NCBI RefSeq assembly: GCF_030295975.1
Contig: NZ_AP027364.1
Coordinates: 1,612,001 to 1,676,000, forward strand
Source: Thalassotalea atypica
GTDB taxonomy: Bacteria; Pseudomonadota; Gammaproteobacteria; Enterobacterales; Alteromonadaceae
Length of the DNA: 64,000 nt
Direction of reading: 5' to 3'
A program made the translations under genes and the position numbers. Numbering within the stretch: position 1 is the stretch's first letter; the number at the start of each line of letters is the position of its first letter. The notes under the pieces are model-generated. The model made no database searches and was not told the DNA's origin. It saw only the letters and a program-made list of their open reading frames with translations. Positions 19,536 through 30,800 of the stretch are shown piece after piece.

Positions 19536-20528
19536 ATGACAAACTGTCCACAAAATAAAACGAAAATTGATCACATTTCTATTGAGTTTAAAACCGAAGA
19601 ACAAGCTGACTTTGATTATAAAAAACTTGTAATCATTGATTATTTAAAAACAGTTGGTATTAGACTTAGCAATGCTACACCACGCTATATGAATAAATTT
19701 GATAGCGGTTTTTTGCTTTACTCTTCATTCCCTGAGTTTGAAAAAAAGCCTAAAGGCAGTATTAAATACTTTAAAAACAAGATTATTAAACTTGAACTAA
19801 GTGGCTCGCAGTGCACGATAATTGAACTTCATAAAAGTGGTTTCTATAGACTTTTTGAGTTAAGCAATAAACTTGTAGGCGTCATAAGGCGACTTGATAT
19901 TTGTTACGATGATTTTACTGGAAAGTACAGTGTTAGACGTGTAGAGAAAGATTACAGTAATAAATTATATAAACCGGCATCTGGAAAAACACCTTTACCA
20001 GATACCAAAGGTAAGGGAGCTAATAAGACATGGTATTTGGGCTCTTTTAGTTCAGCTAAATACTTAAGAGTCTATCCAAAATATATAGAGCAAAAAATAG
20101 CAGAGCACGATAGTCGTTATGGAAAATGGTTTCGCCATGAAGTTGTTTTAAAAAACCAAGGTGTAATATTTATACCAAATGAAGCGATGCTCAATCCTGA
20201 CGAATATTTTCTAGGTGCTTACCCTAAAGCACATAGAAAGCTTATAAAAAATGTTCAGCCAAGAAATTGTCAACGAGAAGCTGCAAATAGAGTTGCTGAT
20301 TCATTATTTCCTAAATATAGAAATATGAGAAAACAATATGGTCGAACTGCAAGTGTCTTGTCTAAAGTGCTACAAGATGATGAATTGTTATTTCAAGGAA
20401 TAAAAAGGGGTGGTATACCTGAAAGGGTGAAGCTTCCAGATATAGTCGATTTTGATTTGGTAAAAATATCATTAACCAATTTAATAAGAAATGATATTGA
20501 AGTACGAGGCTCTCACAATGACCTATAG
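19536..20528 (+). CDS. rolling-circle replication initiation factor-like protein
   Basis: About 330 aa, resembling the replication initiation factor family (Rep_trans, RstA-like) that nicks the origin of rolling-circle elements. Recognisable segments are RRLDICYDDF (about 121-130), then KTWYLGSFSSAKYLRVYPKYIEQ, and WFRHEVVLKNQ, which recur in this order in the family. The catalytic Tyr is probably within YLRVYPKY. An in-frame start lies at 19443, but ATG 19536 gives the natural N-terminus. The 3' end overlaps the second integrase by 11 bases, so Rep and integrase are coupled. The gene is very AT-rich compared with the giant operon. It suggests that the element can replicate after excision. 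Confidence 0.78.
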   Translation: MTNCPQNKTKIDHISIEFKTEEQADFDYKKLVIIDYLKTVGIRLSNATPRYMNKFDSGFLLYSSFPEFEKKPKGSIKYFKNKIIKLELSGSQCTIIELHKSGFYRLFELSNKLVGVIRRLDICYDDFTGKYSVRRVEKDYSNKLYKPASGKTPLPDTKGKGANKTWYLGSFSSAKYLRVYPKYIEQKIAEHDSRYGKWFRHEVVLKNQGVIFIPNEAMLNPDEYFLGAYPKAHRKLIKNVQPRNCQREAANRVADSLFPKYRNMRKQYGRTASVLSKVLQDDELLFQGIKRGGIPERVKLPDIVDFDLVKISLTNLIRNDIEVRGSHNDL

Positions 20529-21774
20529 AACAGTTGAGCTCTTGATATCAAACAAAATGATTTTTGAAAATCAAAAAAATAAACGGATATTTCAATTAAA
20601 GGATAGTAGCCAACCGTTTTATTATCGTTATCACAGCTCACGTAAAAGCGGTACATTTTACTTGGTCAAACGAGTCCAAGGCAAAAATCGATGGGTGAAG
20701 TTGGGGAGTTATCCCGAAATATCAACAACTACCGCGAGAAAAGCTCTAGATATAGCACTAGAGCGAATGATGCTAACTGCCCAACAAGGGCACTTTGTTG
20801 AAGCATCCTTTAATGCTAATAATACGGTGGCAGATATTTTGTGCTGGTATTTAAATAGATGCTTAGCAAATAATAATTTATCGATACATTCGAGAAAAGG
20901 AATTCGCTCAGTCATTGAAAGTCATTTACTAGAGAGAATAGGTGAGGTGCCCGTAAAACGGCTATCTAGGAGTGTACTTGATCAACAGTTATGCTGGCCA
21001 CTATTGCAAACTCATAAACCTTCAACAGTAAAACAAGTTTTTCAGGTGCTAAAACGTGCGTTCAAAACAGCTAATGGTGTCGGGGTGATTATTGAGAATC
21101 CCTTGCAATCACTAACTTATAAAGATTTTTCTAGTCAACAAGCGAAAGCGAAACTAGCAAGACTCACATTGGTTGATTTGCCAAAGGTCTTTAAACAGAT
21201 TATCAATGAAAAACCTATGCAACAAAGTTTAGTTTTATTAATGCTCTTTTATGGCACAAGGGTCGGAGAAACCAGTCAGGCAAGATGGAGTGATTTTGAT
21301 AAACGGCATAATCAATGGCGAATTCCAGCTGAGCATACCAAAACAGGGCAAAATCTTCGCTTGCCTATAACACCGTTAGTGTGGCAGTTACTAAAATACC
21401 ATAAACAACAGTTACCGTTAAAATATCAACGAAGTCCGTTTTTATTTCCAAAGAAAAAGGATGTTCAACAGGCTGTGACTGCCCAATATGCATCGCAAAA
21501 AGTCTCTGTACTGGCTGGTAGGAAATGGAGTGCTCATGATCTTAGAAAACTTGCACGTACAGCTTGGCTCGAACTCGGTGTTGATTATGTTATTGGTGAG
21601 TTTTTACTAAATCACCAGTTGCGCCAAGTCGACCAAGCCTACATTCAAACCTTTGCCAATGAGAAGTGTCTGCAAGCCATAACTCTTTGGCATCAATATT
21701 TGCTAGATCATGGTTTGGCTGAATTTGAGTGTGGAAGATCAGTGTTAGATTTGAAACTGAATATTGCAAGTTAA
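20518..21774 (+). CDS. second tyrosine recombinase/integrase
   Basis: A 418-aa phage-type integrase with its own DUF4102-like N-terminus (about 20-80, with YRYHSSRKSGTFYLVKR and WVKLGSYPEIS) and a full catalytic domain: Arg in FYGTRVGETSQ, Lys in HTKTGQNLR, His-x-x-Arg in HDLRKLART, His in LLNHQLRQ and Tyr in QAYIQTF. ATG 20518 has GAGG upstream and lies inside the end of rep, so rep and int2 are translationally coupled. It differs strongly from the first integrase. It may belong to an ancestral element nested in the island, or act in resolution of replicated forms. Confidence 0.92.
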   Translation: MTYRTVELLISNKMIFENQKNKRIFQLKDSSQPFYYRYHSSRKSGTFYLVKRVQGKNRWVKLGSYPEISTTTARKALDIALERMMLTAQQGHFVEASFNANNTVADILCWYLNRCLANNNLSIHSRKGIRSVIESHLLERIGEVPVKRLSRSVLDQQLCWPLLQTHKPSTVKQVFQVLKRAFKTANGVGVIIENPLQSLTYKDFSSQQAKAKLARLTLVDLPKVFKQIINEKPMQQSLVLLMLFYGTRVGETSQARWSDFDKRHNQWRIPAEHTKTGQNLRLPITPLVWQLLKYHKQQLPLKYQRSPFLFPKKKDVQQAVTAQYASQKVSVLAGRKWSAHDLRKLARTAWLELGVDYVIGEFLLNHQLRQVDQAYIQTFANEKCLQAITLWHQYLLDHGLAEFECGRSVLDLKLNIAS

Positions 21775-22153
21775 ACTGTTTAATTTCAATTGCTTGTAAC
21801 TAGTTGATGAAACTTGTTGTAAAGAATACTCTATTTAGGACCTCTTTTGCCAAGGATTGGCTTTTAAATTCTGTTTATCTGGTATGCGATTCCCATTCAA
21901 AAATGGTTGTAATCATGCAAAAGCATAATTTAAATGTGTAATTTGAGGTTAACACTATGCACAGAATAATATTCTGTCATCCTCTCTAGAGCTAATAAAT
22001 TCAAGTTACCCTTTAATTAATGTAGGTTGTATGAAACTTTCAATAAAGACAATTTATGCAAGTGAAAATTCGCTAGAGAGTTGCTTGTTCATAACTGTTT
22101 AGAATTAAATTTTACTTTGAGGTATTTGAAGTATTACAAAGGGGTAAACTGAT
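21775..22153. other. 379-base non-coding stretch
   Basis: No ORF, repeat or clear hairpin stands out. It is AT-rich and probably contains the promoter of the small gene at 22154. Confidence 0.4.
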
Positions 22154-22405
22154 ATGTATTGGTTAAATAATTTTATTAACTACTTTAAAAGTAACCGAAA
22201 TAATGAAACTGATAATAAAATGTCAATTCGAGATATACGAATGAAAAATATGCCAATATCTACAGTAGGACATTTGTTGTCTAGTGGCTCTCATACTGAC
22301 TGTATCGGACCAGGTATCATGATCATCAAACAAACACATTCTGCAGTAGAAAAAGGACGGGCTATTCGTATTCGAAAAAACCATCCTGCATATTTTGATA
22401 AATGA
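22154..22405 (+). CDS. hypothetical protein (83 aa)
   Basis: Unrecognised small protein. ATG 22154 is preceded by a strong ribosome-binding site AAAGGGG at about 12 bases, which favours a real gene. The N-terminus is Asn-rich (LNNFINYFKSNRNN), the middle contains SIRDIRMKNMP and the C-terminus is basic. There is no signal peptide or membrane segment. It lies between the second integrase and another small gene in the variable part of the island. Confidence 0.5.
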   Translation: MYWLNNFINYFKSNRNNETDNKMSIRDIRMKNMPISTVGHLLSSGSHTDCIGPGIMIIKQTHSAVEKGRAIRIRKNHPAYFDK

Positions 22406-22558
22406 TAAATGATAAATTTAAACTTTCTTTCGAAGAAGTTTACTACAGCTGCGCGCAATTTGCGCACACAAAAACCTTTAAATACAATTGGTTGAAATTA
22501 TTTTTGATTTTCTCTACTATTTTGGTATTAACTTCATAATCAGTTTAGTAGGAAAAAA

Positions 22559-22771
22559 ATGTCACGTTACAAGGCTTATGCGTTAATAGATCCTAGAGAT
22601 AGTTATGTTTTCTATATTGGACACTCATTAAACAGTCCAGATGTTATTTTGCAGGAGCATTTAAATAATAAAAGTGAATTGCGCTCAATTAATAATAGAG
22701 TTAGCGATATCCAGAAATCGACTAACAAGATATTAGGGATAGTTATGTTACAGGGTATCGATTCAATCTAA
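22559..22771 (+). CDS. hypothetical protein with GIY-YIG-like N-terminus (70 aa)
   Basis: ATG 22559 follows GTAGGA. The opening YKAYALIDPRDSYVFYIGHSLN resembles the first strands of GIY-YIG endonuclease domains, where VYxLIDPR...FYVG is common. However, the protein stops after 70 residues, before the catalytic Arg and Glu of a full domain. It could be a degenerate nuclease or a small DNA-binding remnant. It converges with the giant operon encoded on the other strand. Confidence 0.5.
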   Translation: MSRYKAYALIDPRDSYVFYIGHSLNSPDVILQEHLNNKSELRSINNRVSDIQKSTNKILGIVMLQGIDSI

Positions 22772-22952
22772 GTCTTTAATTAAAATTCTATACAATCATT
22801 GAACTCTGATTTTCTCACATCAAGCCATTCAAACTTAGGCTTTTTTAGAAGTTGTTTTCAATACCTCTTATCCATTTTCTATCAACTAAGTAACAATTAA
22901 TAAACTCCTGAGTCTCACTTCACCTAAAGTAAAGCTAGTTTCATGTAACTGC

Positions 22953-25900
22953 TTAGATCCATAATTCCGAGCCATCCGGCGCTATACATAGAATTTCACA
23001 TTCTTCCTGAATGTTTTCGTTCCAGTGGCTTTCAGCGCGCCAAAAGATCGAATTATTGTCGTCGGCTAAATGTGGTGTATATGACACTCGCCAAGGCCCA
23101 TAAGCTAATAGATTATTCTTGGACAAAATTGCTACAGTATGAGGTCTTCTTAACGGCATATCGTCTGTTTTAATGCCATTGATTAGATTGAAAGGTGCAT
23201 TGAGTTGATAAGCAACCTGATGATCTGGATTAGAGTTAGCAACCGGTGCATCAACCCTTATTTCAAATTCACTCGAGGGTTGAACAATGGCATAAACATC
23301 AAAAATAATATTCCACTCAGTGTCTTTTTCCGATGTCTGCATCAACCGGATATGAAGTAGCTCTCCTTGCGATGACGGAGGCAGTATTAAATATTGCTCA
23401 GGTGAATTGCCTTTGACTGGTTTGCTGAATACGACATCGCCATATTTTACTTCGAGTTCTGCAGATTCGTTTTCACTGAGTGCGTTTATTCTCATAACAA
23501 CGCGCAAATTCGATGCGTCAAGATCTCCCTTTGCAATCCATCGCAAGGGCCAGCTTTCATTGACTTTCAGTTTTATTGCACCGGGACGGCCGGCCAATAA
23601 AGCAAATACTGGTTGCGCTAAGTCTTGAGGTAAACTCAGTTTCGGGATAGGAGGATCAACCCACCAGGTAATTCCATTGGAGGCATCGACTTTGGAGCCC
23701 ATTTCTACGACGGCGTGAGAGCGAGGGCTCCTGCTTATCGCACCTTTAATTTGATTTCCACTCGCAGGCTCCAATGATATTCCCATCAATTCACCAGGGC
23801 GCGGACTGGCAGAGTCAACGCGAATATTGGTTGCATTTGAAGCGGTTCCAAAAGCTTTTGAATCGGGGTTGAGGGGTATTTCTGTCCATGAAGGCCAGGG
23901 GCTGCCGGGAAACTGCTCGCGTAGTTGGTTAACTTCAAAGGGGATCCATCGACGCACGTTAACTTCTGACAGACCTTGAGTAGCTTCTTCAAAAGTGGCG
24001 TTGAACTCGACGGGTATCGACGAGCTGGATTTTTCAGATTCTTTTTTAAGGATTGTTAGATCGGCTTTTACAGCCGAACTGTCGTCAGTTTCACCACTCA
24101 ATGGCACAAGATCCGAGTTTCTGTGGATTGATTCTGCATGTCCGCTAGCACTTGCGGTAGTGAAATAGTCCAGCGACGAATGTATGTTTAACAAAGGCGG
24201 ATCGATTAATGACCAATGGGGACGAGTGGATACTTTATTTCCTTGTTCATCCTTTTCGTCGACCCATGTTTCCAGAATAGCGGGTTTGCGCCAACCAATA
24301 TAGGCTAGAATTTGTTCAGCTGTTCTGACCATTGGCGCTTGGTCATCGTTTTGATCGGCAAATTCAACAAAACCTGGTGGCACGGCCATTTCCTCGCCTT
24401 CTTTTTCAGTAAACAGCCAAATTTTTGCGCGTTGTTCGACTGACTTGCCGGGCTCTTCTAATTTTATGACCGGACATAACAGGTCACCATGTTCCTCGGA
24501 TTCCGTGACTGCTATCTCATTGTCGGCATCACCCCATTTACGATGCGCTCTTCCCGCCGGTGCGATTGAACTATGTGGTAATAAATCATCTCGCAAGGCG
24601 GAAAAATCTTCTGCAATAGCGATTGGATCTATCCAATTTATAATAGTACGTTTGCCTTTTAAAGCCCATCGGAGGCTATATGATTCGACTACGCCAAATG
24701 AAACTGCGGGTCTCGTAATATTCGTAGGTAATGTCCGAACTTCTTCAAGATCGATCGTTTCAGATTCCAATTCATGGGTTTTGACTCTTCCGCCAAACTT
24801 AACGTCATTTTTTGTTAAATCGATTGTCTGATAAGCGAATACTCGCTTATTTAATGGGCCTCTGCCTACAATACCCCAAACCTTTTTACTGGCGTTTTGG
24901 ATATTGCATAAGCCAGAATCAAGCGACCATTTGATATTAAAGCTGTGCCGTACCAAAGCGACTTCGACATCTTGCTCATTGTGTTGCCAACACCCTGAAA
25001 GACGCAATGTATGCCAACCATTGGATTTGCTCGCATAAAATGTTGCTCTGGCCCGTCCGGTATTCTCAAATCCACCTGGTAAAGTGGGGCATCGCCAACC
25101 GACCATACCTTCAGCAACAACTAAGTCGCCACTCTCTGCATCTCGTTCCAAGCGCATAAAAAGACGAGTCAAGCCACCGAGCACAATACCTGTGCCATTC
25201 AGGGGAGTTTTTATACCACCGCGGTAGCATTCATTTGCCCACGCCACGTGGTAGACGCCAGCCTGAATGTAAGCGTGATCTTGGCCGGGCAAATCGTTGT
25301 CATATTTTGTAATGGCAAACGTTAGGTGTTTGTGTTGCTGTGAATTCTCCCAAAGGTTTAATTGCGGATTAGACTGCCGTAAAACCAGTTTGCGCTGCGG
25401 AAGCAAATGTTCTTCGGCAAGTAACTCCGGTGCCAATTTATGCGTTTTCACACAGGCCAATTGGTCTTTAGTTTCATTTAAATGCATCATGGCGTTATTG
25501 CCGTTGGGTCCCTCAAGTAGTGGACGATTTGATTCTTCACGGAGATAGATAGTGAGTTTATCTTCCGACTGAATTGAGAAGGCAACCCCTTCAATTTGAA
25601 ACCAATAAACCAATTGCTTCAACGTCAATGTTCTGTTTATTTCGCTTGGTTCCAAGGTAATACTGCGAGATTCAATACCTTTAAATCCTTTGAAATTGAG
25701 TTCCTGATCTTTAGGTAGTACGTGATCTTTAGATAGCACCTGATCGTGGAGCCATTGAGCAGGTAAGCTCGCAGACCCATCAAAGTCTATTGCGTTATCA
25801 CCGATATCTATTGGGATACTCATTACCTTGCCCTGCAATGCACTGTGACAAGGTAAAAATGTCATTGGATCGGCACCTAGACCAATTAATTGGAATCGAA

Positions 25901-27896
25901 CCATCTTCTCATTGGTCACAGCCAATGGCTCTAGGGATAATGCAGCTTCCTTCAATCGCTCCTGAAATTGTTGCCTTAACAGTACAGAGGAGCGCAAACA
26001 GTCGCCATCTTTGAGCACCTGACACGTAAAAAACGCATCATTCCCGGTTTGATCATAGTTGCAGGAAATGCTAGTGACTTCGTTATCTACGGGTTCGGTT
26101 GGCTCGTATTCAAACGCGTTGTTTTCGATGAATTCTTGAATACTAATTTTCGCTTGACTGGGGTCTACAACATATCTTTTTTGAACCGCAACATGTTCTG
26201 GGGCAATATCACTTTTAGCATCTAAACCATTTTTGTTGATCCGAGTGGCGCCAAACTGTCGGTCCAGATGGGGATTTGCAAAACGTTCTAAAACCGCTAT
26301 TTGGGTATTCGAAACAATACGCCATTCGAGGCATTGTCCTTGCGAATATTGGGTAAGTGGTAGCAGAGTTGACCCAACAATATTGTTGGGAAACGTGGCT
26401 TTCTCTGCTTCGAGTAGCCATTCAGACGATCCCTTACTGAGGTCGAGCCAGCATGGCGCTTCAACTGGAACCAGTGCTCTGAGCAAACTTAATGCGCGAT
26501 TGCTTTGTAAATCGTTAACCGCCCATTCCAGCGGAGCTACTACAGGAAAACCAGGTTTTAACCACAATTGATTGCTGTGTAACGCTGGTCCAGCATTATG
26601 AGGATGAAGCTCAAGCATCGGAACGCTGTCTTTGACCTTGAATTTGACCATGTCGCTTTTGACTTTTTTTGCAACTTTGGCTATGAAGTGCAAACGCTCC
26701 GTTTCTCCTATTTGAAGAACTGGCGGGTGGTTGGGGCTTGCCAATGCACCACTGCTGATAGCGTTAACCTTGTCACAGACAAATTCAAAAACAGGGTTGG
26801 CAATGATGAGTTCCGCCGAAACTGGGTGACCATATTCATCAAATTTAAGTTCTAATTGCTTTTCACCCGCCTGATCAAGCAAACAGTGAATTGCAATGTC
26901 ATCAAATGCAGATAATGCCGCACTGAGATCCCAGCGACGCGACTCAGTTCCCAGCACTATATTGTTGATTGGATGAGTCAAATTGAGCCAAGTCTGTTGT
27001 GCGCCAATCCATAAACTTGGAGAGCCTGATGTTTGATCTGACGGGAACGCTTGGTCTTCATCAGTGTGAGACCAACCTACATCCATTGAAATCGTCTTTT
27101 GTCGTCCATTTGCAAGTTCTACATTGCTAATGAGTGTCTCTTCTCTGACTTCTTCATCTGCTCCATTAAAGTCCAGTTTGAACCGAACTTTGACACTGGA
27201 ATCAGGGAGGTGACTACGTTTGTCATCTTCCTTAAAAGTAATTTTACACTTGCCAGTATCATAGCGACTTACCTGGACGGTTGATAAATTGACTCGTAGA
27301 CCGCCGTCAAGTGTTCGAATACCTACCCAACCATTCTGAGTTTGCAGCGTAATCCCATTGTCATTTGGTTCATCCATTTTGACTGTTCGCCACTCATGTT
27401 CATTCTCTGAACCAGGCAACATTGAGCCACCGACAATTCGCAGCGCATCCAAATCAGGGATTTCCAAGAAAGGCACTGTGCCCGTATCTGCTGAACCAAT
27501 TAAATCTCTCAATTTATTGGCAAACTCCCTCACAAGGTTCTTGCCATTGTCATTTGGTGCACTTTTTAGCAGCCGCCATTGCCAGGCATTCTCGGTAAAC
27601 TGGAGTTCTATCGGTAAATCGATATCAGCACTCGCGAATTTCCAAAGAAATTCAACAGCCGGCACCATAATCACAACCGTTGGCTGATATCCTTGAGGGT
27701 TGTTCTGCTGGACGTAGAAAGCACGAGTAAACTTTCGGATTGGATGGTCATTTGGAATCCCAGAATCAGACAAGTCCAGTTCTAAAGGACCATAAGGGAT
27801 TTGTTCTTCACCAATTTGAGGGTCTGAAACACTAGTGGGATCATCAAAGCCTAACTCTAAACCACGAAGTTTCAATTCAAAGTATTTGAGTTTCAT
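22953..27896 (-). CDS. giant protein C of the three-gene cassette, unknown function (1647 aa)
   Basis: Unrecognised. The frame opens further upstream, but ATG 27896 (MKLKYFELKLRG) has an excellent GGAGG six bases before it and lies one base after the stop of giant gene B, so this is the start. No signal peptide and no membrane helix are visible. The protein is rich in Trp, Asp and Pro with alternating polar/hydrophobic strands, which suggests many beta-sandwich domains. Distinct stretches include WWVDPPIPKLSLPQ near residue 1400 and a Trp-rich C-terminus ending in PDGSELWI. GC content by eye is near half, well above flanking genes. It is the last gene of a tightly packed operon A-B-C, so the three products probably act together. 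It could be structural, adhesive or part of a complex; no function is proposed. Confidence 0.85.
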   Translation of the reverse strand: MKLKYFELKLRGLELGFDDPTSVSDPQIGEEQIPYGPLELDLSDSGIPNDHPIRKFTRAFYVQQNNPQGYQPTVVIMVPAVEFLWKFASADIDLPIELQFTENAWQWRLLKSAPNDNGKNLVREFANKLRDLIGSADTGTVPFLEIPDLDALRIVGGSMLPGSENEHEWRTVKMDEPNDNGITLQTQNGWVGIRTLDGGLRVNLSTVQVSRYDTGKCKITFKEDDKRSHLPDSSVKVRFKLDFNGADEEVREETLISNVELANGRQKTISMDVGWSHTDEDQAFPSDQTSGSPSLWIGAQQTWLNLTHPINNIVLGTESRRWDLSAALSAFDDIAIHCLLDQAGEKQLELKFDEYGHPVSAELIIANPVFEFVCDKVNAISSGALASPNHPPVLQIGETERLHFIAKVAKKVKSDMVKFKVKDSVPMLELHPHNAGPALHSNQLWLKPGFPVVAPLEWAVNDLQSNRALSLLRALVPVEAPCWLDLSKGSSEWLLEAEKATFPNNIVGSTLLPLTQYSQGQCLEWRIVSNTQIAVLERFANPHLDRQFGATRINKNGLDAKSDIAPEHVAVQKRYVVDPSQAKISIQEFIENNAFEYEPTEPVDNEVTSISCNYDQTGNDAFFTCQVLKDGDCLRSSVLLRQQFQERLKEAALSLEPLAVTNEKMVRFQLIGLGADPMTFLPCHSALQGKVMSIPIDIGDNAIDFDGSASLPAQWLHDQVLSKDHVLPKDQELNFKGFKGIESRSITLEPSEINRTLTLKQLVYWFQIEGVAFSIQSEDKLTIYLREESNRPLLEGPNGNNAMMHLNETKDQLACVKTHKLAPELLAEEHLLPQRKLVLRQSNPQLNLWENSQQHKHLTFAITKYDNDLPGQDHAYIQAGVYHVAWANECYRGGIKTPLNGTGIVLGGLTRLFMRLERDAESGDLVVAEGMVGWRCPTLPGGFENTGRARATFYASKSNGWHTLRLSGCWQHNEQDVEVALVRHSFNIKWSLDSGLCNIQNASKKVWGIVGRGPLNKRVFAYQTIDLTKNDVKFGGRVKTHELESETIDLEEVRTLPTNITRPAVSFGVVESYSLRWALKGKRTIINWIDPIAIAEDFSALRDDLLPHSSIAPAGRAHRKWGDADNEIAVTESEEHGDLLCPVIKLEEPGKSVEQRAKIWLFTEKEGEEMAVPPGFVEFADQNDDQAPMVRTAEQILAYIGWRKPAILETWVDEKDEQGNKVSTRPHWSLIDPPLLNIHSSLDYFTTASASGHAESIHRNSDLVPLSGETDDSSAVKADLTILKKESEKSSSSIPVEFNATFEEATQGLSEVNVRRWIPFEVNQLREQFPGSPWPSWTEIPLNPDSKAFGTASNATNIRVDSASPRPGELMGISLEPASGNQIKGAISRSPRSHAVVEMGSKVDASNGITWWVDPPIPKLSLPQDLAQPVFALLAGRPGAIKLKVNESWPLRWIAKGDLDASNLRVVMRINALSENESAELEVKYGDVVFSKPVKGNSPEQYLILPPSSQGELLHIRLMQTSEKDTEWNIIFDVYAIVQPSSEFEIRVDAPVANSNPDHQVAYQLNAPFNLINGIKTDDMPLRRPHTVAILSKNNLLAYGPWRVSYTPHLADDNNSIFWRAESHWNENIQEECEILCIAPDGSELWI

Positions 27897-27897
27897 G

Positions 27898-30800
27898 CTA
27901 GTCCTCCACCTTAATTTCCATTTCCACATGCATATCGTCACGGCTTATCAAGAGAAGCCATTGTGCGTCTTTTGGTCGATATGGACCAAAGTGTTCTGGC
28001 GTGAATGCGATCTCCCAACTGTCTTGGCTAATAGCAAGCTCTGAGCTAAGTTCTACGTCTTTTTCTAGTGGCGTTCCAAATTGCAATTGATAGCTATAAG
28101 GGCTGCCATTTCCCAATAAAGGTGATTCGAATCCCGGGCCCGTCAACTCGACAAATTTGCTAAATGCGGAGCTATTATTTAATTTCCGATACACCACATA
28201 TTTAGTTTGTAAGTCTGGGAGGTCGCCTACAGGTTTACCGGAATCCAACGCATACTTGGCATCAGGATGTTGCGATTCTTCATCACTTAAGAGGTGTCCT
28301 AGGCAAACAATTGGCAAGCACAGTTTCCATTTCAAATTGACATCATCAAGATTCCAGTAAGCCGTATTCTCTTCCACATACATTGCTGCTGGTCGTCGTT
28401 GCCAACTTGCGTGAGACACCTCACCCTCTTCATCATCGGCTTGCCAACGAACTTCTCGGCGGTAAACCAGAAAATAGGGCGCATCAGGCTCCTCAATTTC
28501 GTCCGTCCCATTCCAATCTGCCCAACTGTGAAGTTGCTCATCGCCGGGCTTAGTGACTGTTGGCGATTCATGCTTGTAGGGTTGAAATGGCCACGTTTCA
28601 GGCGCTGCCGCGTAGGTTTCTGCCCATGGAAACTGGCAAAGCAGTCTTGTTTTCAGCACTACGTCACCATAACGCATTCGAACCAATGCATTGTGGGTAC
28701 TTTCTTCTCGCTCAACACTGTCGGTTACATTAAACTTCACTCGAACAGGGTCATTAGCGGCCATTATACCGGGTGCTGATGGCGCCGGCTCTCGGCGAGG
28801 TACTTCCAAGGATATTTTTGAACCCGGGGTATCAGAGGAAACTGGTCTTAAGACTGAGCTAGTAGCCATATTGAAAAACGCATGTGCTCTCTCATATCTG
28901 TCCAGTCGCTCAGCAGCGAACTCAAGTCTGTGATGCCATTTGTCCTGGATCCCGTCCCAGAGTAATGACGCCCAACCACTGGAATCAAGTACAAGCCATT
29001 CAGGTATCTCGCCTTTTTCCTGGAAAACTCTTAACTCAGGTTGGTTTTCTCCGCTGAGCGCAATCTTAAGCGCCGAGCGCAAGCCATTGTCAGAAACCGC
29101 TTTTGAGAGCTCTTCCTCATTGGGAACAACCAATATTCTGACGGTAGCCAAAACCAAGTCTTTAACAACAGACTCTGCGGCTAAAGCTTGCGCTGCCGGC
29201 GGCGTGAATTTTGAGACGAATACGCGCACATTACCAGGAAAGTTAGAAGTGAATTCTACAAACCATTGGTTGATGTCTTGTATTTTGCTGACGCTAAAAG
29301 GCAGTATCAAATCCCTTGCAAACCCTGATTCTACTGCCCAACCGAGAAATGGACCTAAAAGCGGCCAGCTGCCGCGTAGCAACTGACTTACTTCATCTTT
29401 TTTAGTCTCCGAAGTTACATATGTTGCAAGGCTTTCAAGAGAAGAAATTTTCTCATCTATCGCCTTGAGTGCTTCATTCAAGTTGCGTGTCATTGCGGTT
29501 GCATATTTCAGTTCTTTCGCATCAAGACGAGAGGGTATTTCGTCTGGTTTTACCCCAGTATTGAGATTTAATCCGGGCTCGCTCACTAATCGTCCCAATG
29601 TTGAATGTGTTCCGGAGCGAGAACTCAACTTTTCGGCAAAACTTTGGAACATTTTGTCAGCATCTTCTGTGCTTGCACCGGGCTTCGTGATCTCCCAGTT
29701 CGCCGAAATTGCATCTGCAACAAGAACTTTTCGACCGTCAAACTGGTAAGGCCGATAACGATAAATAGGTATTGAGACTGCTTCAAACTCACCTATGGGG
29801 GTGAAGTCACGGCGATCATTGTCGCCTAAGATATCGCGAGCATAGATTCGAAAACCACCACTTTCACCATGCGATGCTGACGTTCCGTCAATGCTTACGC
29901 GGACTTTGTATGGCGTTCTCTGCTCAAGCTCCTCTTCTGAGGCCATAGAAGGCTGTCGTCGAGGTTGGGATAAAATGCGACCATCATCGACTAAAAGGGC
30001 CGACATTTTCTCAATCCAACTTCTTGAGTCTTTTACTTCTGGCAATCGCTCCAATTGAAAAACGCGCTGTCTAACGTCTCTGCGTTTATTGTCTTGGAGT
30101 TCGGTCTTCGCCAGGAAGTGGGCACAGAGTTCTACTTGACTCTCTGGCAAGCGTTTGTCGTCGCCACTTATCCTTCGAAGCCCTGCATAAAAGCGGAACC
30201 CACAAGGTTGATTTCCATCATTTAATTCCGGTAAAGGAATCCCAGAGGCAACAACTCTGTATCTCCCTTGCTCACTGATATTGTCAACATCTTGCCAGTC
30301 TTCGCTTTCATCATTGCCGTCTTTAGACTTAACTAAAACCTGCCAGCAAGCTTCACCACCAATATCAAGCTCGTTTAAACCAAAGTTTTGGTATTTCCCC
30401 TGCATTGATTGAAAGGCTGGATGCTCAGACCAGTCACCACTATAGTCTTGAATTCCAGTACCTTTGTCAAAGTTCAAATCTGCCTGTCTTAAGCCTTCCT
30501 CCAATGATAGATCATCATCAGTGCCATAGAAGCCGCAAGCATCCAATGGGCGTTTTTGAAATAGAACATAGGGTTTCACCGATGCTTCTTCGCCTTCAGG
30601 AACTTCAATTTCAAATGAAATTTGATTGTCTTTGTTGACACAGACTTGCGCCTGCAAAGGGGGAGGAGGAGGGTCGAGTCGTAACCGGTATTCTGCAATG
30701 CTACCTGTGGCGACAATCTGGTCCACCACGTTCCTTAATTCCAGACGATAATGCAGCCGTTCTCCTGAGTACCGCGTTTCGCCCAAGCCATCAAAAACGC

